The notes below the pieces were generated by a model. That model made no database searches. It was not told the DNA's origin and worked only from the letters and a program-made list of their open reading frames with translations. Of a DNA stretch of 7,345 nt, positions 4,842 to 7,345 are shown piece by piece. The stretch comes from Clostridiales bacterium. Lineage in GTDB: Bacteria; Bacillota; Clostridia; Lachnospirales; Cellulosilyticaceae. Location: contig DYCF01000081.1 in the NCBI GenBank assembly GCA_019418225.1, positions 1 to 7,345 on the forward strand. The letters run 5' to 3'. Numbering within the stretch: position 1 is the first letter of the stretch; each line of letters opens with the position of its first letter. A program made the translations under genes and the position numbers.

Positions 4842-6188
4842 ATGGCAAAATGGGTAGATAATGCTGTCTTTTATCATATCTATACACTTGGATTTTGCGG
4901 GGCGCCTAAAGAAAATGTATTGCAAATAGAAGAATCAGACCGAATTTTAAAGGTACTAGAATGGATACCGAATTTTAAAGAATTAGGTGTGACAGCTATT
5001 TACTTTGGACCATTATTTGAAGCAACTAGTCATGGTTATGATACGATGAATTATTATAAACTAGATAAGCGTTTAGGAAATAATGAGGATTTTAAGAAAG
5101 TGTGTGAAGCCTTACATGCGGAAAATATTAGAGTTGTGGTTGATGGTGTGTTTAATCATGTAGGAAGAGACTTTATGGCATTTAAGGATCTACAGAAAAA
5201 TGGAATAAATTCTAAATACAAAGATTGGTTCCCTAATGTAAACTTTGCAGGTAGAAGTCCATACGGAGACGGATTTTGGTATGAGGCTTGGGAAGGGCAT
5301 TTTAATTTAGTTAAACTTAATTTGAAAAATCCAGAGGTAATAGCATATTTACTTGGCGCTATTGAACTATGGATTGATGAGTTTAATATAGATGGCATTA
5401 GGTTGGATGTAGCTTATTGCATGGATCAAGAATTTTTTAAGAAGCTTAGAAAATTTGTAGATAGTAAAAAAGAAGATTTTTGGCTTATGGGAGAAATGAT
5501 ACATGGGGATTACAAACGACTAATAGCACCTGAATTATTAGATAGTGCGACAAATTATGAATGCTATAAGGGGATTTACTCAAGTCATAATGACAAAAAC
5601 TATTTTGAAATTAATTATTCACTTAATCGCTTATTTGCAAAAGGTGGCATTTATCAAGGTTTAAAACTTTATAATTTTGTTGATAATCATGATGTTACAC
5701 GTATAGCAAGCATACTGAAAAATAAGGAACATTTAAAAAATGTATATACATTATTATTTACAATGCCAGGTATACCATCAATATATTATGGTAGTGAATG
5801 GATAATAGAGGGGCAAAAAGGCAAAGGCTCTGATGATGAGTTAAGACCAGCGTTAGAGTTAGAAGTATTAAAAGAAAAGAAAGAAACACTTATTGAGCAT
5901 ATAAAGAATTTAGCAGAAGCAAAAAGACAATTAAAGGCATTATGCTATGGCGATTATAAGCAAGTAGTAGTAAAGAATGAGCAATTAATATTTGAAAGAA
6001 ATTATGAGGATGAATATGTATATGTGGTATTAAATTTAGCTGATCATGAAGAGAATATGACCTTTAAAACTCAGTTAGGTAAAACGCTAGAAGATTATTT
6101 AGATAATAAGCAACAGTACGAGATACAAGATGAAATGGTTACTATAGATATTCCCGCTTTTTCAGCAAAAGTCTTAGTATTATTATAA
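4842..6188 (+). CDS. Cytoplasmic GH13 alpha-glucan hydrolase
   Basis: This is a glycoside hydrolase family 13 enzyme acting on alpha-linked glucans such as maltodextrins. All four conserved regions are present: DGVFNH at 101-106; GIRLDVAY at 185-192 with nucleophile Asp189 and Arg187; GEM with general acid Glu218; and FVDNHD at 279-284 with Asp284. The barrel starts at the N-terminus (VFYHIYTLGF). The domain B insert, about 107-160, ends in EGHFNLVKLNLKNPEV, resembling cyclomaltodextrinase or neopullulanase-like enzymes. The N-terminal CBM34 domain common in those is absent. The last 100 residues look like the beta-sandwich domain C. There is no signal peptide, so it is probably intracellular and works on imported oligosaccharides. 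AAGGGGG (4827-4833) lies 8 nt before ATG. It is monocistronic, with its own promoter and terminator. Exact substrate and subfamily cannot be told by eye. Confidence 0.93.
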   Translation: MAKWVDNAVFYHIYTLGFCGAPKENVLQIEESDRILKVLEWIPNFKELGVTAIYFGPLFEATSHGYDTMNYYKLDKRLGNNEDFKKVCEALHAENIRVVVDGVFNHVGRDFMAFKDLQKNGINSKYKDWFPNVNFAGRSPYGDGFWYEAWEGHFNLVKLNLKNPEVIAYLLGAIELWIDEFNIDGIRLDVAYCMDQEFFKKLRKFVDSKKEDFWLMGEMIHGDYKRLIAPELLDSATNYECYKGIYSSHNDKNYFEINYSLNRLFAKGGIYQGLKLYNFVDNHDVTRIASILKNKEHLKNVYTLLFTMPGIPSIYYGSEWIIEGQKGKGSDDELRPALELEVLKEKKETLIEHIKNLAEAKRQLKALCYGDYKQVVVKNEQLIFERNYEDEYVYVVLNLADHEENMTFKTQLGKTLEDYLDNKQQYEIQDEMVTIDIPAFSAKVLVLL

Positions 6189-6195
6189 GATAGAT

Positions 6196-6229
6196 AAAAG
6201 CATCACTTATATAGCTAGTGATGCTTTTT
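6196..6229 (+). terminator. Terminator of the GH13 gene
   Basis: AAAAGCATCACT (6196-6207) pairs perfectly with AGTGATGCTTTT (6217-6228) around a 9-nt loop and runs into T at 6225-6229. It begins 8 nt after the stop codon. Confidence 0.9.
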
Positions 6230-6359
6230 ATATCGTAATTTTATTCAAGAGATATGTAAGTAATTAGACCATATAAAATTTAATAAAATGAATCTTACAT
6301 GGAGTACATATTATTATACCAATAATACATGAAGTAAATAATGGAGAGGTGAATAATAA

Positions 6360-7142
6360 ATGTTAATATTAAATAAGAAAAAAGATGGGCATGTACATAC
6401 ACCATTTTGTCCACATGGGACAGATGATCAGTTTGATAAGTATATACATAAAGCAATAGAGGCCAAGCGAGAAGAAATAAGCTTCACAGAACATTTTCCG
6501 ATGCCTCAAGGAGTGACAAGTACTGAATTTTATGAGGAATGTGTATTACTAGAGTCACAAGTAGAGTCTTATATAATGAAAGTAAAAGAAGTTAAAAAGA
6601 AGTATGAAACAAATATTAAGATAAATTTAGGATTTGAAGTAGATTATATAGAAGGAAAAGAAGAAGAAATCCAAGCTATGTTAGAAAAGTATGGATTAGA
6701 GATTGAAGATAGTATATTGTCAGTGCATTTTGTCAGATTCGATAATATATATTATGCAATAGATTACTTACCAGAATTTGAATCATTATTAAATAAGGTT
6801 GGATCTATACAACAAGTATATGATATATATTTTAAGACACTTCTAAAATCTATAAAGGCAGATCTTGGACCATTTAAACCCAAGCGTATAGGTCATCCTA
6901 CTTTAGTAAGAATTTTTAACAGGAAATATCCATGTCAATACACAAATTATGAACTTTTGGAAGAAATAGTGATGGCTATAAAAGATAGAGCATATGAAAT
7001 AGATTATAATGTGGCTGGTTTAAGAAAACCCTATTGCCAAGAGGTATATCCTTCAGGAGAAATGCTAAGGCTATTAGTAGATAATAATGTACGCATGACC
7101 TATGGAACAGATGCTCATAAAAGCGATGATATGATGGGGTAG
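6360..7142 (+). CDS. hisJ: Histidinol-phosphatase, PHP family
   Basis: It likely converts L-histidinol phosphate to histidinol and phosphate, the penultimate stage of histidine synthesis, in the cytoplasm. It resembles B. subtilis HisJ. The PHP metal ligands are all visible: DGHVHT (His11, His13), FTEH (Glu44, His45), GFEVDYI (Glu93), SVHF (His123), IGH (His179) and GTDAH (Asp251, His253). GLRKPY near 220 is also typical of HisJ. AGAGGTGA (6345-6352) lies 7 nt before ATG, supporting the start. The protein stops at GTDAHKSDDMMG, whereas HisJ proteins usually continue about 10-20 residues as a final helix, so the C-terminus appears clipped. All catalytic residues remain, so it may still work. 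No other his gene is nearby and no terminator follows before the rRNA-type promoter 42 nt downstream. A 7-bp dyad TATTATT/AATAATA (6309-6327) lies upstream and is of unknown meaning. Confidence 0.9.
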   Translation: MLILNKKKDGHVHTPFCPHGTDDQFDKYIHKAIEAKREEISFTEHFPMPQGVTSTEFYEECVLLESQVESYIMKVKEVKKKYETNIKINLGFEVDYIEGKEEEIQAMLEKYGLEIEDSILSVHFVRFDNIYYAIDYLPEFESLLNKVGSIQQVYDIYFKTLLKSIKADLGPFKPKRIGHPTLVRIFNRKYPCQYTNYELLEEIVMAIKDRAYEIDYNVAGLRKPYCQEVYPSGEMLRLLVDNNVRMTYGTDAHKSDDMMG

Positions 7143-7184
7143 CAATTCATCTAAAATAAATATGATTAAAAGTAAAAAGAGGTG

Positions 7185-7213
7185 TTGACATAGGTAAAGA
7201 AATAGTATATTAT
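7185..7213 (+). promoter_or_regulatory. Strong promoter, probably of an rRNA operon
   Basis: A perfect -35 TTGACA (7185-7190) has TATTAT (7208-7213) at exactly 17 bp, and the upstream 40 bases are A/T-rich like an UP element. It lies 42 nt past the hisJ stop. No protein start follows. The downstream sequence carries a boxA, so an rRNA operon beginning outside the window is the best explanation. Confidence 0.75.
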
Positions 7214-7345
7214 TATACAAGTCGACAGGACAATAACTCTTGCGACGTGAAGTAAATCTTCAGTGACATAACAACATGAACTTTGAAAATAAAATAGTAA
7301 TCATATAAACCAGTCGATTCATTAAAGTCTTTAAAAAGACGAGAA
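7214..7345 (+). other. Probable 16S rRNA leader, cut by window end
   Basis: This transcribed leader has no coding frame with a ribosome binding site. It contains small hairpins (TGAAG/CTTCA near 7249-7263; GTCTTT/AAAGAC at 7327-7340) and a boxA-like motif. The arrangement of strong promoter, boxA and short stems is that of Firmicutes rRNA operon leaders. The 16S gene itself is not in the window, so this is an inference. Confidence 0.6.
7277..7290 (+). promoter_or_regulatory. boxA-like antitermination site
   Basis: TGAACTTTGAAAAT closely matches the boxA of Bacillus rRNA leaders (TGTTCTTTGAAAAC type), which binds NusB/NusE in the RNA to prevent Rho-dependent termination of untranslated rRNA transcripts. 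Confidence 0.6.

Noticed and set aside
5156..5398. Minus-strand open frame within the GH13 gene
   Set aside because: It overlaps conserved catalytic regions I and II on the other strand and has no features of its own.

Overview
The window is AT-rich and comes from a low-GC, Gram-positive anaerobe, most likely a member of the Clostridia. Supporting signs are strong purine-rich ribosome binding sites, HPr with both the His15 and Ser46 sites, a B. subtilis HisJ-type histidinol-phosphatase, a boxA of Bacillus/Clostridium type and a rubrerythrin remnant. The genus cannot be fixed from this sequence alone.

Layout. Positions 1-288 hold the decayed 3' end of a rubrerythrin-like gene and little else recognisable. 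Positions 317-2326 are a complete 2,010-bp ISL3-family insertion sequence. It has 22-bp terminal inverted repeats (one mismatch), an exact 8-bp target duplication (GAAAAATC), and a transposase on the minus strand split into three pieces by two frame changes at homopolymer runs. The element lies in the loop of a 17-bp hairpin followed by a T-rich tract. Its left arm (289-305) and right arm (2335-2351) are now 2 kb apart, so a probable Rho-independent terminator has been split. The IS carries its own hairpins: one overlapping the transposase stop codon, and a 233-bp nested palindrome upstream of the transposase.

Positions 2583-4483 are ptsH-ptsI, the general energy-coupling proteins of the phosphotransferase system. 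They form a two-gene operon closed by a strong terminator. After a 358-bp gap with a plausible promoter comes a cytoplasmic GH13 alpha-glucan hydrolase (4842-6188) with its own terminator. Then comes a PHP-family histidinol-phosphatase (6360-7142) whose C-terminus looks about a dozen residues short. The last 160 bases look like the promoter, leader and boxA of a ribosomal RNA operon whose 16S gene would begin just outside the window.

The genes appear to be separate transcription units. PtsH/PtsI pass phosphate from PEP to sugar permeases and, through Ser46 of HPr, probably take part in catabolite control. The GH13 enzyme would act on maltodextrin-like substrates inside the cell. HisJ belongs to histidine biosynthesis. 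I see no clearly new multi-gene system. The most unusual items are the IS inside a terminator loop, the nested palindromic module within the IS, and the tandem 11-bp repeat upstream of ptsH.
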